Source of the DNA: Candidatus Electrothrix scaldis
Lineage (GTDB): Bacteria > Desulfobacterota > Desulfobulbia > Desulfobulbales > Desulfobulbaceae
Direction: 5' to 3'
Length of the DNA stretch: 64,000 nt
NCBI GenBank assembly: GCA_033584155.1
Contig: CP138355.1
Span: 3,667,826 to 3,731,825 of the forward strand
Notes under the pieces: generated by a model
Seen by the model: the letters and a program-made list of their open reading frames with translations, nothing else
The model's database searches: none
What the model was told of the DNA's origin: nothing
Made by a program: the position numbers and the translations under genes
In this document: one piece after another, positions 1 to 9,055 of the stretch
Numbering within the stretch: position 1 is the stretch's first letter
Layout: the number at the start of each line of letters is the position of its first letter

Positions 1-1
1 A

Positions 2-370
2 ATGCTCACCTCTATCTCTTTTGATAACGACTCTAACCGGGGCGAAATGGTGCTGTTCAAGCTCAATGAATTTCATCCCCCAATCGTCTTTGGTATTGAG
101 GAAGGAACGCCGAGAGTGGTCTGTGATTTCAAGGACACTGCAGCAGCAAAAGATCTCCCAGAGAGCCTCAAAACCTCAGGCAAATATATACAGAAGATTA
201 GGGTTGGAAAAAACAAGGGAGAAAAAAAGGTACGGGTTGTCCTGGACCTGGTCCCAAATTACAGCTATGACCTGCAACAGGTCTTCTTTAAGGAAGAAAA
301 TCTCTTTGTCATTATCATCAACACGCTGGGTAATGCGCCTACTGGCGACCCTTCTGAACTCCTAAAGTAA
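2..370 (+). CDS. AMIN-domain protein, probably truncated at the window edge
   Basis: The 122 visible residues read like an AMIN domain, the beta-sandwich that anchors envelope proteins such as AmiC or PilQ to peptidoglycan or sites of assembly. Seen: alternating hydrophobic strands, the phrase PRVVCDFKDTA typical of the domain's central strand, and a basic strand KIRVGKNKGEKKVRVVLDL. An ATG occurs at base 2, but the domain begins right there and no signal peptide is visible, so the true start is probably upstream of the window. It ends at TAA 368-370, followed by a hairpin terminator. No amidase or secretin domain follows, so this would be an AMIN-terminated envelope protein. Family assignment is by pattern only. 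Confidence 0.55.
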   Translation: MLTSISFDNDSNRGEMVLFKLNEFHPPIVFGIEEGTPRVVCDFKDTAAAKDLPESLKTSGKYIQKIRVGKNKGEKKVRVVLDLVPNYSYDLQQVFFKEENLFVIIINTLGNAPTGDPSELLK

Positions 371-420
371 TGGTTCGTGACAAATTTCCTTATTGTTTCT
401 TCAAGTCTAAAAATTGAAAA

Positions 421-459
421 AAATAGGGAAGGCGGAGTCACCCGCCTCCCCTATTTTTT
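421..459 (+). terminator. Rho-independent terminator after the AMIN gene
   Basis: A GC-rich inverted repeat (GGCGG pairing with CCGCC, extended through GGG/CCC and an A/T base, one mismatch) with a 6-nt loop, followed by TTTTTT at 454-459. It ends the plus-strand gene and runs into the 3' end of the convergent minus-strand gene, whose last codons are the Lys run read from the T tract. Confidence 0.7.
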
Positions 460-669
460 CTTATTACTTTCCCTCCATTCCTTGAAGTTAGGAAAATGTC
501 TTTCAATATGAACCTCAAAGTAATCTTTAAGCTTCTTATCTCCATTCAACCAATTCTCTAAATCAAGCAGGAAAGGATCTCTTTTAGGTTTAGACTTTAA
601 CAATGGAGCGACAGCAAGTACCACAACAACAAAGGCTGTCATTACGAGTAACCCGCTTCCATCATCCAT
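451..669 (-). CDS. Small single-span membrane protein, unknown function
   Basis: A 72-residue protein with a short polar N-terminus, one hydrophobic segment (about residues 8-24, MTAFVVVVLAVAPLL) and a charged cytoplasmic-like tail rich in Lys, Glu and aromatic residues. The start is supported by AGGAGG five bases before the ATG, one of the best ribosome sites in this region. It lies between the convergent AMIN gene and the LolB-like gene, 38 nt downstream of the latter, so it may be the last gene of that operon. I do not recognise the family. Confidence 0.6.
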   Translation of the reverse strand: MDDGSGLLVMTAFVVVVLAVAPLLKSKPKRDPFLLDLENWLNGDKKLKDYFEVHIERHFPNFKEWRESNKKK

Positions 670-706
670 TTTTTCCTCCTAAAATGATGAGCTTTTTTCT
701 CCCACC

Positions 707-1528
707 TCAAGGCTCATTGATAAGCTTCCGCTTCTCGAAATGGGGTGGTATCTTGATCTGAAAACGTTTGGCTTCCATCGACTTAAAGCCAAAAAGCTCC
801 GTAAAGACCAACGTAAAATCGGCCTCTAAGGCATCGCCGGAAATTTCTATCCGACCGGGCCAGCTACACATCTTCGGGGTTACAGAGTAGCCACTGTACT
901 TAGCCTCAAACTGAATATCACCATCAGCATCAAGGACCATATGGCGAACCAACTGATTCTCCTCATTAAGCGCCAGCTTATGATGCATATCCTTACTCAC
1001 GCCATAGGTATAGGCGACCTCGTACCAGTATAGCTTATCCTCCGCATCCATTCTGGTCGACACGGTCTGTAATCCGCTTCGATTAACACGGCCACTCAAC
1101 CAATAAAAGAGATCTGTCGTCGGGATAAACTCCGGCAAAAATTTACGAACCACATCCAGATCCATAGTTCCTGTGTACCCTATTGAGGCATTATTATCTG
1201 CCAGGGTGAATTTGTTTCCATAGGCTCCCAACAGGATTAAGGGCCTACCGAGCGGATCAATCATGGCAAGGCGGAGTGAGGAGGGATGCATGGCCTGCAT
1301 GGTGGCTGAGAAGGTCTTTCCCTGACCATAGGCCTGCCAAGAAAGCTGCACATCGCAATCCACAGCATTGACGCAGGACTGACTCAAAAAGCGAGAGAGT
1401 TTACTCTCGACCTGACGCAGCTCTTTTGAATCCTGTATCTCCACGGTTTTCGGAGGTGTTGTCGCGCAAGCGCTCAATATCAATAAAGCTGCGCAGCAGC
1501 ATAATATCCCCCGTGTACTCAATCTCAT
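707..1528 (-). CDS. LolB-like / DUF4292-like outer-membrane lipoprotein
   Basis: 273 residues with a lipoprotein signal peptide: positively charged start, hydrophobic core and lipobox LSAC with the acylated Cys at residue 21. The rest is a single beta-rich domain with features of the LolB/LppX-like fold (LRLAMIDPLGRPLILLGAYG, then paired strands ending FGFKSMEA), used by proteins that bind lipids or lipoproteins at the outer membrane. The start overlaps the stop of the upstream TPR lipoprotein by 4 nt (ATGA), so the two are translationally coupled. TPR lipoprotein plus LolB-like neighbours are common in Desulfobacterota, and a role in outer-membrane lipoprotein delivery is inference. LolB identity was not confirmed by alignment. 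Confidence 0.6.
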   Translation of the reverse strand: MRLSTRGILCCCAALLILSACATTPPKTVEIQDSKELRQVESKLSRFLSQSCVNAVDCDVQLSWQAYGQGKTFSATMQAMHPSSLRLAMIDPLGRPLILLGAYGNKFTLADNNASIGYTGTMDLDVVRKFLPEFIPTTDLFYWLSGRVNRSGLQTVSTRMDAEDKLYWYEVAYTYGVSKDMHHKLALNEENQLVRHMVLDADGDIQFEAKYSGYSVTPKMCSWPGRIEISGDALEADFTLVFTELFGFKSMEAKRFQIKIPPHFEKRKLINEP

Positions 1529-3360
1529 CTGCTCTCTCCCTTTTTAAGACGATTAATTTTTTCCTGTATTCGCTTACTTTCCCGCTCTTCGCGGCCCTTT
1601 CTGCCCTGTTTTTGTTCTTCTTTATATTCCTTATACATATCCAGGGCTTTACGCCAAACTTTTCTGGCTTTCTCTGGCTGCCCTAAGGCAAGATATGTCT
1701 CAGCCAGATGATCAAGGATTGCCGGATCATCGGATGCCAATTCCACGGCCATTTCCAGGGATTCTTTGGCCTTTTCATATTCTCCCTGCTGATAATACAC
1801 CCAGCCGAGACTATCGCGAATATACCCGTTGTCAGGCTTAAGTTTCACCGCCCGGGTAATATAATGAAGAGCCTCTGCGAGCTTTATTTTCTTATCAGCC
1901 CAGGTATACCCAACATAATTCAAGGCTCCAGCATGATCCTGATTCCCTGCAATGAGCTTCTCCATGACCTCTAATGCTGCACTCTGCTCCCCTATATAAT
2001 CCAGGAACAGTCCGTATTCGTACAGCACCTGTTCATTCTCAGGATAGACCTTTAAGGCACGTAAAAAGGTGTCCTTCCCCTTGCCTTCCTGGCCAATAAA
2101 CTGATAAATGCCAGCAAGAAGAATGTATAAATCAGGAGTACGCCCCTCTTCCTGGCTCAGAGCGGATTCCAAGAGCTGTACAGCCTCCCCATGCCGATTC
2201 AGTTCTTTCAGAGTTCGAACTCGCAAAAAGACACTTTCCTCATACTCCTTAGCCCCCGGCTCAATTTTTCCCAAAGCCGACATGGCTTTTTCATACTGCC
2301 CTTCTTGAAACCGTAGGGCTGCCAGCAAGTAACGGGCCTCAGAACGCTCATATTTCTGCAAAAAAATTTCCAGCAGCTTTATGGCCTTATCATATTCTTC
2401 CCAACGGGTATGAAGGCGAATAATAGTCAGCTCAGCTTGTTCAGGATTTTTTATACTCTTCTTCAGGCGCTGCAACTCTGTCATCGCCTTTTTATCCTTG
2501 CCCTGCAAGAGATAGAGGTGAATCAGAGCGACCTGGGCCTCTTCATTTTGTTCATCATGATGAAGAATTTCCTTGTACAGTTCCACGGCCCGGCTATATT
2601 TTTTCTGTCTGGTCAGGACATCCGCCAACTCCAGTTGCAACCCCTCTGACCAGGTAATGTCAAGGGCCTGCTCATAATGTTGCTGCCCAGCTTCAAAGTT
2701 TTCTTCTGCCACGAGAAGACGTGCCAAAAGAAGATGTGCGGAATACGAGTGTTCGTCCACCTCCAGCACATCACGAAGGGCCGTCTTGGCCATATCATAT
2801 TTATTTTCTGCAAGATACAACTCGCTGAGTAAGAGCAGAGAGGTGGTATCCTTTTCATCCAGCTGATGAATTTTTCGGTACTGTGCTGCCGCTTTTTGAT
2901 ACTCGCCCTGGCGGATATAGACCTTGGCCAGCAGCATTCTCGAGATGGTGTCTTCCTGGTGATGAACAAGATACTGCTTCAGGCGGAGAATAGCCTCTTC
3001 ACCGCGATTAAGACGCAGAAGAAGTAAAGGAATCTTGCGCAGAACAAATTCTGCATCAGGGTTGCATTGCAAAGATTTCTCGTAAAGGGTAAGGGCCTTT
3101 TCATACTCTGCTGCCAGTTCCGCATGCCGTCCCCAGAGGAAATGAAAATAGCTACAGCCCTTCTCATTCTTGCTTTGCAAGGAAGCAAGTGGGTCCTCTT
3201 GAGAGACCTCTGCCTGCACAAGAGGCACCGGGTCTGGAGCTATATGCGGGAGGGTCTTAGGCTGTCCGCAACCACTGAGCCCTGCGACAAGAGCAAGCAA
3301 GAGCAAGCTCATCTTTCCTTTTTGTGAAAAAAATTCTTTCTGATGCACCATAGATACCAT
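1525..3360 (-). CDS. Large TPR-repeat lipoprotein
   Basis: 611 residues. The N-terminus carries a lipoprotein signal (MSLLLLALVAGLSGC, Cys about residue 31), followed by a long array of roughly a dozen 34-residue TPR units covering about residues 65-570; the YxxA/G, LA and P signatures repeat throughout (for example NPDAEFVLRKIPLLLLRLNR and LGWVYYQQGEYEKAKESLE). The extreme C-terminus is a charged helix rich in Lys, Glu and Arg. TPR solenoids scaffold protein complexes; a lipidated one would act at the inner or outer membrane facing the periplasm. The start at 3360 lacks a clear ribosome site; the ATG at 3351 and the internal one at residue 17 are alternatives that all keep the lipobox. Coupled to the downstream LolB-like gene. 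Confidence 0.8.
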   Translation of the reverse strand: MVSMVHQKEFFSQKGKMSLLLLALVAGLSGCGQPKTLPHIAPDPVPLVQAEVSQEDPLASLQSKNEKGCSYFHFLWGRHAELAAEYEKALTLYEKSLQCNPDAEFVLRKIPLLLLRLNRGEEAILRLKQYLVHHQEDTISRMLLAKVYIRQGEYQKAAAQYRKIHQLDEKDTTSLLLLSELYLAENKYDMAKTALRDVLEVDEHSYSAHLLLARLLVAEENFEAGQQHYEQALDITWSEGLQLELADVLTRQKKYSRAVELYKEILHHDEQNEEAQVALIHLYLLQGKDKKAMTELQRLKKSIKNPEQAELTIIRLHTRWEEYDKAIKLLEIFLQKYERSEARYLLAALRFQEGQYEKAMSALGKIEPGAKEYEESVFLRVRTLKELNRHGEAVQLLESALSQEEGRTPDLYILLAGIYQFIGQEGKGKDTFLRALKVYPENEQVLYEYGLFLDYIGEQSAALEVMEKLIAGNQDHAGALNYVGYTWADKKIKLAEALHYITRAVKLKPDNGYIRDSLGWVYYQQGEYEKAKESLEMAVELASDDPAILDHLAETYLALGQPEKARKVWRKALDMYKEYKEEQKQGRKGREERESKRIQEKINRLKKGESR

Positions 3361-3617
3361 AGATTTCTTGCCAACTCTGCTGGTTCTGAGAGAGTTCCGA
3401 TTGCTTTAGTAAGCACCGGCGGTTTGCACAAATTTATTTATATAGCATGAAGGAGGATTCCACAACAAAAGAGATATATTTCTCCCACACTTGAAGAATC
3501 GCACAGAATCATAGATTATCCATGCTGTTTTCTGTAGAATGATGAAAAGGCCCTTTTCAAACAAAACGCAGCTTTTTTCCGCGCAACCGCAGATAAAAAA
3601 AATTAAAAACAAGCAGA

Positions 3618-4796
3618 ATGTCTTCCTCAACGCTTTACTTTCTCATTTTTTTTACCATCGCTCTGGGTGTTCATGCTCTTATGCATTATTACTTCTGGCG
3701 GCGTATGGTAAAAGATACCGACCTCAGTCGCTCAGGCAAACGCTTTGGCACGGCTGCGGTTCTTGCCCTTTTTCTTCTCCTGCCAGTGTCCCGTCTCCTG
3801 TTAAAATTTTTTTCCTTTCATCAGCTCTTTCCCCTGCTCTGGTTGGCCTATCTCTGGCTTGGGATACTGATGCTCTTTTTCTTCTTTTTTCTGTTCGCAG
3901 ATATCCTAAAAAATCTTTTCAAGGCTACACGTTGTATCACATCAAAAAAGCAAACTCTTCCTGATCCAGGACGAAGGCGCTTTCTGGCCCGATCTCTTGC
4001 CGCATCTGCCTCTGTTCTGGTGCTTGGGACCTCGGCCTTTGCCATAAAAAAATGTATAGATCCTCCTACAGTCAATACATTCTCCATCAAACTTACAGGA
4101 TTTCCTCCTGGACTTAAGGGGTTTTCTCTTGTGCAGATATCTGATATTCATATCGGCGCAATGTCCATGCGTGCTGAGCTGGAGGAAATCGTGGCGATTG
4201 TCAATGAGCTCCAGCCAGATCTTGTCGCTATAACAGGTGATTTAATGGATGGCACAGTAGAAGAGCTTGCAGGTGAGCTCTCGCCTCTCGCCAAGCTGAA
4301 AGCTCCGCATGGTGTATTTTTTGTAACTGGAAACCACGAATACTACAGCGGTGTGGAGAAGTGGCTTCCCGAGATAGAGCGACTTGGCATCACTGTCCTC
4401 AACAACAGCAGAATAGAAATCCGCCAAGGGAGTGATGCGTTCGTCTTAGCTGGGGTAACTGATGATCAGGCAGGGAAATTCGGTAAAGAACACGCTCCAG
4501 ATTTCAACAAAGCCTTAGGTGGTATCAGCAAAACGAGTGCTGTGGTTCTTCTGGCCCATCAACCGAGAGCTGTTGAAGAAGCTTCCCAGTACGGGGTGGA
4601 TCTGGTCCTTTCTGGTCATATGCATGGTGGGCAAATCTGGCCTTTTATGTACCTTGCCCCGATACAACAGCCTTACCTCAAGGGGTTTTACCAACATAAC
4701 AAGACGCTTCTTTACGTCAGCCAAGGCACAGGCTACTGGGGACCGCCCATGCGGCTTGGGACCTCTAAGGAAATCACCAAGTTTATTCTGAGTTGA
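3618..4796 (+). CDS. Membrane-anchored metallophosphoesterase (YkuE/YaeI-like)
   Basis: 392 residues. About residues 5-95 hold three to four hydrophobic spans. A Tat-like segment follows (RRRFLARSLAASAS, residues 119-132) with another hydrophobic stretch, then a calcineurin-like phosphoesterase domain. All metal-ligand motifs are present: DIH (D176, H178), GD (D208), GNHE (N239, H240), H314 and GHMHGG (H334, H336). Proteins of this type hydrolyse phosphoesters, in some cases on lipids such as UDP-diacylglucosamine, at the membrane. The internal double-Arg sequence suggests the catalytic domain may be exported. Substrate is not predictable. rsmE follows in the same direction after 33 nt, so they may be cotranscribed. 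Confidence 0.85.
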   Translation: MSSSTLYFLIFFTIALGVHALMHYYFWRRMVKDTDLSRSGKRFGTAAVLALFLLLPVSRLLLKFFSFHQLFPLLWLAYLWLGILMLFFFFFLFADILKNLFKATRCITSKKQTLPDPGRRRFLARSLAASASVLVLGTSAFAIKKCIDPPTVNTFSIKLTGFPPGLKGFSLVQISDIHIGAMSMRAELEEIVAIVNELQPDLVAITGDLMDGTVEELAGELSPLAKLKAPHGVFFVTGNHEYYSGVEKWLPEIERLGITVLNNSRIEIRQGSDAFVLAGVTDDQAGKFGKEHAPDFNKALGGISKTSAVVLLAHQPRAVEEASQYGVDLVLSGHMHGGQIWPFMYLAPIQQPYLKGFYQHNKTLLYVSQGTGYWGPPMRLGTSKEITKFILS

Positions 4797-4829
4797 CCAG
4801 ATTCTTTTCATCATTTTTCAAAAACACAC

Positions 4830-5561
4830 ATGAATCTTCTTCTTTTCGAGCAACACGAGTTACATGAAAACCACGTAGTCCTGAAAGATCACAGGGAGAA
4901 ACATATCCGTACCGTCCTTAAATTGAGCACGGGAGAGAGCCTGCGAGTTGGCATGGTGGATGGCAAGATGGGCCGGGGAAAGATTATCCGTATGGAGAAT
5001 AAGGAAGTGGAATTGCAGGTCCAGCTGGAGAACCTCCCATCCTCGCCCCCTGATATTGAACTTATCCTTGCCCTTCCCCGCCCGATCATGCTTCAACGCA
5101 TTCTGAAGCAGGCAACAGTCCTGGGGGTACGTCGGCTTCATCTGATCAGATCAGCCAAGGTGGAAAAATCTTTTTTCCAAACCCCAGTGCTGGAGCCTGC
5201 AAAAATTCGGGAGCTTCTTCTGGAAGGGCTTAGTCAAGCAGTGGATACTCGCTTGCCGGAAGTTACAATTCATCAGCGCTTCAAGCCCTTTGTCCAGGAT
5301 GTTCTTCCCACCTTGGGGGGCTATGGTTTACTTGCCCACCCTGGAATGGAAAAAATGCTTCCGCAAATCTCTCCTACTTCACAAAAAGAGGAAAAAATCT
5401 TGCTGGCAATTGGCCCGGAGGGAGGGTGGAATGATTTTGAGGTAGAAAATTTCCTTGAGCAGGGATTTTCAGGATTCTCTATGGGAAACAGAATTCTTCA
5501 TGTAGATACAGCTGTTGTCGCTTTGCTGGCGCAGTTGCAACTTCTGAGAGCAATGCAGTAG
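4830..5561 (+). CDS. rsmE: 16S rRNA m3U1498 methyltransferase RsmE
   Basis: 243 residues, the normal length for RsmE, which methylates N3 of U1498 in 16S rRNA using S-adenosylmethionine. Visible parts are an N-terminal PUA-like domain with the HIRTVLKLSTGESL segment, then a SPOUT domain with ALPRP (81-85), GPEGGW (195-200) and the knot-forming segment MGNRILHVDTAVVALLAQLQ (218-237), the counterpart of the family's RILRTETA box. It lies 33 nt after the metallophosphoesterase gene and is convergent with yifB. Confidence 0.9.
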   Translation: MNLLLFEQHELHENHVVLKDHREKHIRTVLKLSTGESLRVGMVDGKMGRGKIIRMENKEVELQVQLENLPSSPPDIELILALPRPIMLQRILKQATVLGVRRLHLIRSAKVEKSFFQTPVLEPAKIRELLLEGLSQAVDTRLPEVTIHQRFKPFVQDVLPTLGGYGLLAHPGMEKMLPQISPTSQKEEKILLAIGPEGGWNDFEVENFLEQGFSGFSMGNRILHVDTAVVALLAQLQLLRAMQ

Positions 5562-5589
5562 GAATCCTCTTAAAGAAGAGACTTCCGTC

Positions 5590-7122
5590 TCACCCTACAT
5601 CAAACTGCTGCCGCCGATACTGCACAGCTTCAGCAACATGCGCGACATCAATTTGCTCAGCTCCGGCAAGATCGGCAATGGTACGAGAAATCTTTATGAT
5701 CCGATGATAAGCCCGTGCAGACAGGCCGAGTCGGTCAATTGCATTATTGAGAAGAGTCTTTCCCTGCTGATCTAAGGGGCAAAATTTTTCAATTTGCCGG
5801 GAGCCCATTTGCGCATTGCAGTTGATAAACGACACCGCAGCAAAACGTTTTTGCTGTACCTTACGCGCTGTATTAACCCTGGCACGAATTTGTTCAGAAG
5901 ACTCCCCAGGCTTCTGGGTGCTGATTTCCTCTACCTGCACAGGAGGAACCTCCACATGCATATCAATGCGATCCAGCAGAGGACCTGAAAGCTGACCGCG
6001 ATAGCGTTGAACCTGGATCGGTGTACAGGTGCATTTTTTCACCTTATCACCGAGAAAACCGCAGGGGCAGGGATTCATAGCAGCGACCAGCATAAAATTT
6101 GCTGGGAAGCGAAGACTGGCTGCTGCTCTAGCGATGGTCACCACTCCATCCTCCAAGGGCTGGCGCATAACCTCCAGAACATGCTTGCGGAATTCCGGCA
6201 TCTCGTCAAGAAACAAGACGCCGTTATGGGCTAAGGAGACCTCGCCAGGGCGGGGAATTCTTCCACCACCGATCAGACCTGCATCGGAAATGGTATGATG
6301 AGGGGTGCGAAAGGGACGAGTCACCAGCAGGGGCATATCCTCTGGGAGCAGACCTGTGGTTGAATAGATCTTGGTGGTTTCCAGGGCCTCTTCCAGACAA
6401 AGATCCGGCAGGATAGTGGGTAGCCTCCGGGCCATCATGGTCTTGCCAGTGCCGGGAACTCCGCTGAGCAAGATGTTATGCCCCCCTGCGGCCGCGACTT
6501 CAAAGGAACGTTTGGCATGTTCCTGCCCGCGCACCTCTGAAAAATCCACGGAGTATTGATTCCGTCTGGAAAATAAGGCCTGCACATCGGTTCGAGACGG
6601 TGCAATACTCTGTTGTCCGGCAAGAAAGTCCACGGCCTGCCGCAGGCTTTGCACCGCAATGATCTCAATGCCGCTGACCACTGCCGCCTCGTGGGCATTA
6701 TCCGCAGGAACCAGAAAACGCTTAATTCTATGCTGCCTTGCTTCCAACACCATAGGAAGAACACCACGGACCGGTCGAACAGCACCGTCAAGGGAAAGCT
6801 CTCCTACAACAGCGGTCTCCTCCAGCTCAGGACAGGTCAAGGAACCCGAGGCAGCAAGGATGCCTAAGGCAATGGGCAAATCATAGCCTGCGCCTTCCTT
6901 TTTCACGGCTGCCGGAGCCAGATTGACTGTGATCCTGCGGGGCGGAAATTCATAACCGGAATTTTTTATTGCCGCTTTAACGCGATCCTTGGACTCACGA
7001 ACTGCGCCCTCAGCCAGCCCGACGGTGAAAAAACCGGGCAGCCCCAAGGCCAAATCCACTTCCACCCGAACTATCAGGCCGTCAATGCCGGTAACGGCAC
7101 CGCTGAGTGTTTTGGAGAGCAT
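5590..7122 (-). CDS. comM: YifB/ComM-family AAA+ ATPase (Mg-chelatase-like)
   Basis: 510 residues, typical for the family. An N-terminal Lon-protease-like ChlI domain (about 1-170) leads to an AAA+ module with Walker A GVPGTGKT (221-228), Walker B VLFLDE (302-307) and the family hallmark NPCPCG (350-355), and then a C-terminal Mg-chelatase segment. ComM is a hexameric helicase that promotes branch migration during natural transformation; outside competent species the homologue is called YifB and its role is less clear. The start ATG lies at 7120-7122. No competence genes are in the window apart from pilus parts near 52-61 kb. Confidence 0.88.
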   Translation of the reverse strand: MLSKTLSGAVTGIDGLIVRVEVDLALGLPGFFTVGLAEGAVRESKDRVKAAIKNSGYEFPPRRITVNLAPAAVKKEGAGYDLPIALGILAASGSLTCPELEETAVVGELSLDGAVRPVRGVLPMVLEARQHRIKRFLVPADNAHEAAVVSGIEIIAVQSLRQAVDFLAGQQSIAPSRTDVQALFSRRNQYSVDFSEVRGQEHAKRSFEVAAAGGHNILLSGVPGTGKTMMARRLPTILPDLCLEEALETTKIYSTTGLLPEDMPLLVTRPFRTPHHTISDAGLIGGGRIPRPGEVSLAHNGVLFLDEMPEFRKHVLEVMRQPLEDGVVTIARAAASLRFPANFMLVAAMNPCPCGFLGDKVKKCTCTPIQVQRYRGQLSGPLLDRIDMHVEVPPVQVEEISTQKPGESSEQIRARVNTARKVQQKRFAAVSFINCNAQMGSRQIEKFCPLDQQGKTLLNNAIDRLGLSARAYHRIIKISRTIADLAGAEQIDVAHVAEAVQYRRQQFDVG

Positions 7123-7154
7123 AGATTTTTTATATTAAATTTTACCCAAACAAA

Positions 7155-8198
7155 TCAGACAAAAAAATTAAATATCTCTACGAGTTGAGGTATAATCTTT
7201 TCTACCGAATAATGCCGTTCTACAACAGTCCTTCCTTTCTCACCCATTTGCTTCCGCAGTGCAACACTATCAACTAATGCTGTTAACGTATCTATCCATT
7301 CTGTATAGTTTCTCGGGCCAAACCCGATCTCATCTTTCCTTAGGACTTCTTTATTCATTCCGACAGGAGAGACGACAACCGGAATGCCTGTTGCCATATA
7401 CTGGAGCATCTTAAAAGAACATTTACCTTTTTCCCATTCATTATCATGCAGTGGCATAATGCCAATGTCCATTTTTTGAACGGCCTGCACTTCCGTCTCA
7501 GGTGACCAAGGCAAGAAGCAAACATTTTGCGCAGGCAAACGAGTAAATAAAGGAGGGGTATCTGCTACAACAAATAATTTCACAAAAGGAAACTTTTCAA
7601 ACAGATACAAAAGAACATTTTCAACATCATAAAGGTACTTGTAATTACCTGATGTTCCGATCCAGCCAATATATAGATACTCTTGGGAAGAAAAGGATCT
7701 CGGGTGCCAACGCTCGGTATCAACCCCGGTCGGAAGAATCCACGTTGGAACATTACAACCCACAAAATGATTAGCAAGCCATGAATTTCCGCAAATCAGC
7801 CCATCCATCTTTCGCACAATTTTCTGCGCAAAATTTTCTGTAGCTTTAAGCCTTAACCATATAGCATCATCTACATCAAAAATTCTCGGGCGTTTAGTTA
7901 GCCCTTCAGTCGTTGCAAAAGCTGTTAAAAATTCTCTCTGAATCCATGTAATATCAGATCGATAGCTTTGGATAATCGCGGGAATTCTTGATGCGATTCT
8001 GATCCCTGCTGTCCCTAGTTGAGGAATAGCTTGAAAAGGTAGTTGATATTTATGGTACCAATAACCTCCCGATTTAGCAATAAATGGATATTTTTCATTA
8101 ACATTAATATTATATTCAGCCAATCCATTGACGTATTGGCGTACACGAAATCTTGCGGAAGGCTCGTTTCTTCCGCCGGTTATTGCTGTAATATTCAA
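7155..8198 (-). CDS. Family 4-type glycosyltransferase
   Basis: 347 residues with GT-B architecture: a weak N-terminal Rossmann half and a C-terminal half with LYIGWIGTSGNYKYL, EKGKCSFKMLQYMATGIPVV (the nucleotide-sugar Glu region) and a final helix ending KIIPQLVEIF. It should transfer a sugar from an NDP donor to a cell-surface glycan precursor in the cytoplasm. The start used is TTG; in-frame sequence continues upstream for about 14 codons (a CTG could start there), so the N-terminus is uncertain. It is the last gene of the minus-strand glycan cluster, only 33 nt upstream of yifB. Donor and linkage are unknown. Confidence 0.8.
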   Translation of the reverse strand: MNITAITGGRNEPSARFRVRQYVNGLAEYNINVNEKYPFIAKSGGYWYHKYQLPFQAIPQLGTAGIRIASRIPAIIQSYRSDITWIQREFLTAFATTEGLTKRPRIFDVDDAIWLRLKATENFAQKIVRKMDGLICGNSWLANHFVGCNVPTWILPTGVDTERWHPRSFSSQEYLYIGWIGTSGNYKYLYDVENVLLYLFEKFPFVKLFVVADTPPLFTRLPAQNVCFLPWSPETEVQAVQKMDIGIMPLHDNEWEKGKCSFKMLQYMATGIPVVVSPVGMNKEVLRKDEIGFGPRNYTEWIDTLTALVDSVALRKQMGEKGRTVVERHYSVEKIIPQLVEIFNFFV

Positions 8199-8309
8199 TG
8201 GTAACCATTTGCCATCAGGGATGATTTTCTTATTTTTCAGTCTTCTTCAGTTAATACTATCAACCGAGTGCTTTTTAATGCACCGATGAACCAATATTTG
8301 AGTTACTTA

Positions 8310-9053
8310 TCATTTACTCTCTGTTTTTTTTATATAATCTCCATTTGAGAGATACTTTTCCAGAAAAACGTACAAAACTATAAAAAGATAACGCCCCCCC
8401 ATTTCTTTAATTTTTAATTTAGATATCCCACTAGTCCTATTTTTCCATCCTATAGGAACAATATCATAACTATATCCGCGAACAATTGCTTTCAATGGGA
8501 GCTCAACTGTAATATTAAAATGATGAGAAAGAATAGGCTGTATACCCTCTATCACTTCTCTACGATAGCATTTAAAAGCATTTGTTGTATCATTAAGATG
8601 TATACTGAAAAGTAATTTAATAAAAAAATTTGCAAATCTATTTATTATAAGCTTATGAATGGGATAGTCAATAACAAATCCTTTCTTTATAAATCGTGAC
8701 CCAAAAACACAATCATATCCTTCTTCCATTTTTTTATAATATTTTACTATATCATCTGGAAAATCAGATTGATCAGCCATAACAATAGCTACCGCATCAC
8801 CTGAAAAATATTTCAATCCTTTTTTTATAGCAAAACCAAAACCGTTAGGTGGTTCATTACGGATAAATTTTACTGTCCCATATTCATCAGAAAGCTTTTT
8901 CAACACTAGAGGGGTTTTATCAAAACTATTATCATCAACAACAATAACTTCATGACATATACTTTCATCATTACATTTTTTAACAATATCTGAAACAGTA
9001 GCATAAATCACATCTTCCTCATTATGAGCCGGAATCAAAATAGATAGTTTCAT
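8310..9053 (-). CDS. Family 2 glycosyltransferase, dolichol-phosphate-mannose synthase-like
   Basis: 247 residues of GT-A fold. Seen: LSILIPAHNEEDVI at the N-terminus, the nucleotide loop VVDDNSFDKT, the metal-binding AIVMADQSDFPDDI and the FGSRF element, as in polyprenyl-phosphate sugar transferases. There are no clear C-terminal membrane spans, so it is a soluble or peripheral enzyme that would charge a lipid carrier or extend a glycan. It starts only 2 nt after the stop of the upstream epimerase gene. Base composition is strongly AT-biased, as in its neighbours up to about 13.7 kb. Confidence 0.82.
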   Translation of the reverse strand: MKLSILIPAHNEEDVIYATVSDIVKKCNDESICHEVIVVDDNSFDKTPLVLKKLSDEYGTVKFIRNEPPNGFGFAIKKGLKYFSGDAVAIVMADQSDFPDDIVKYYKKMEEGYDCVFGSRFIKKGFVIDYPIHKLIINRFANFFIKLLFSIHLNDTTNAFKCYRREVIEGIQPILSHHFNITVELPLKAIVRGYSYDIVPIGWKNRTSGISKLKIKEMGGRYLFIVLYVFLEKYLSNGDYIKKTESK

Positions 9054-9055
9054 TT

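Noticed and set aside
3406-3630. Minus-strand frame with a lipobox-like start (FFICGC)
   Set aside because: It begins inside the start of the metallophosphoesterase gene, has no ribosome site and an implausible Cys/Phe/Trp-rich composition; probably chance.
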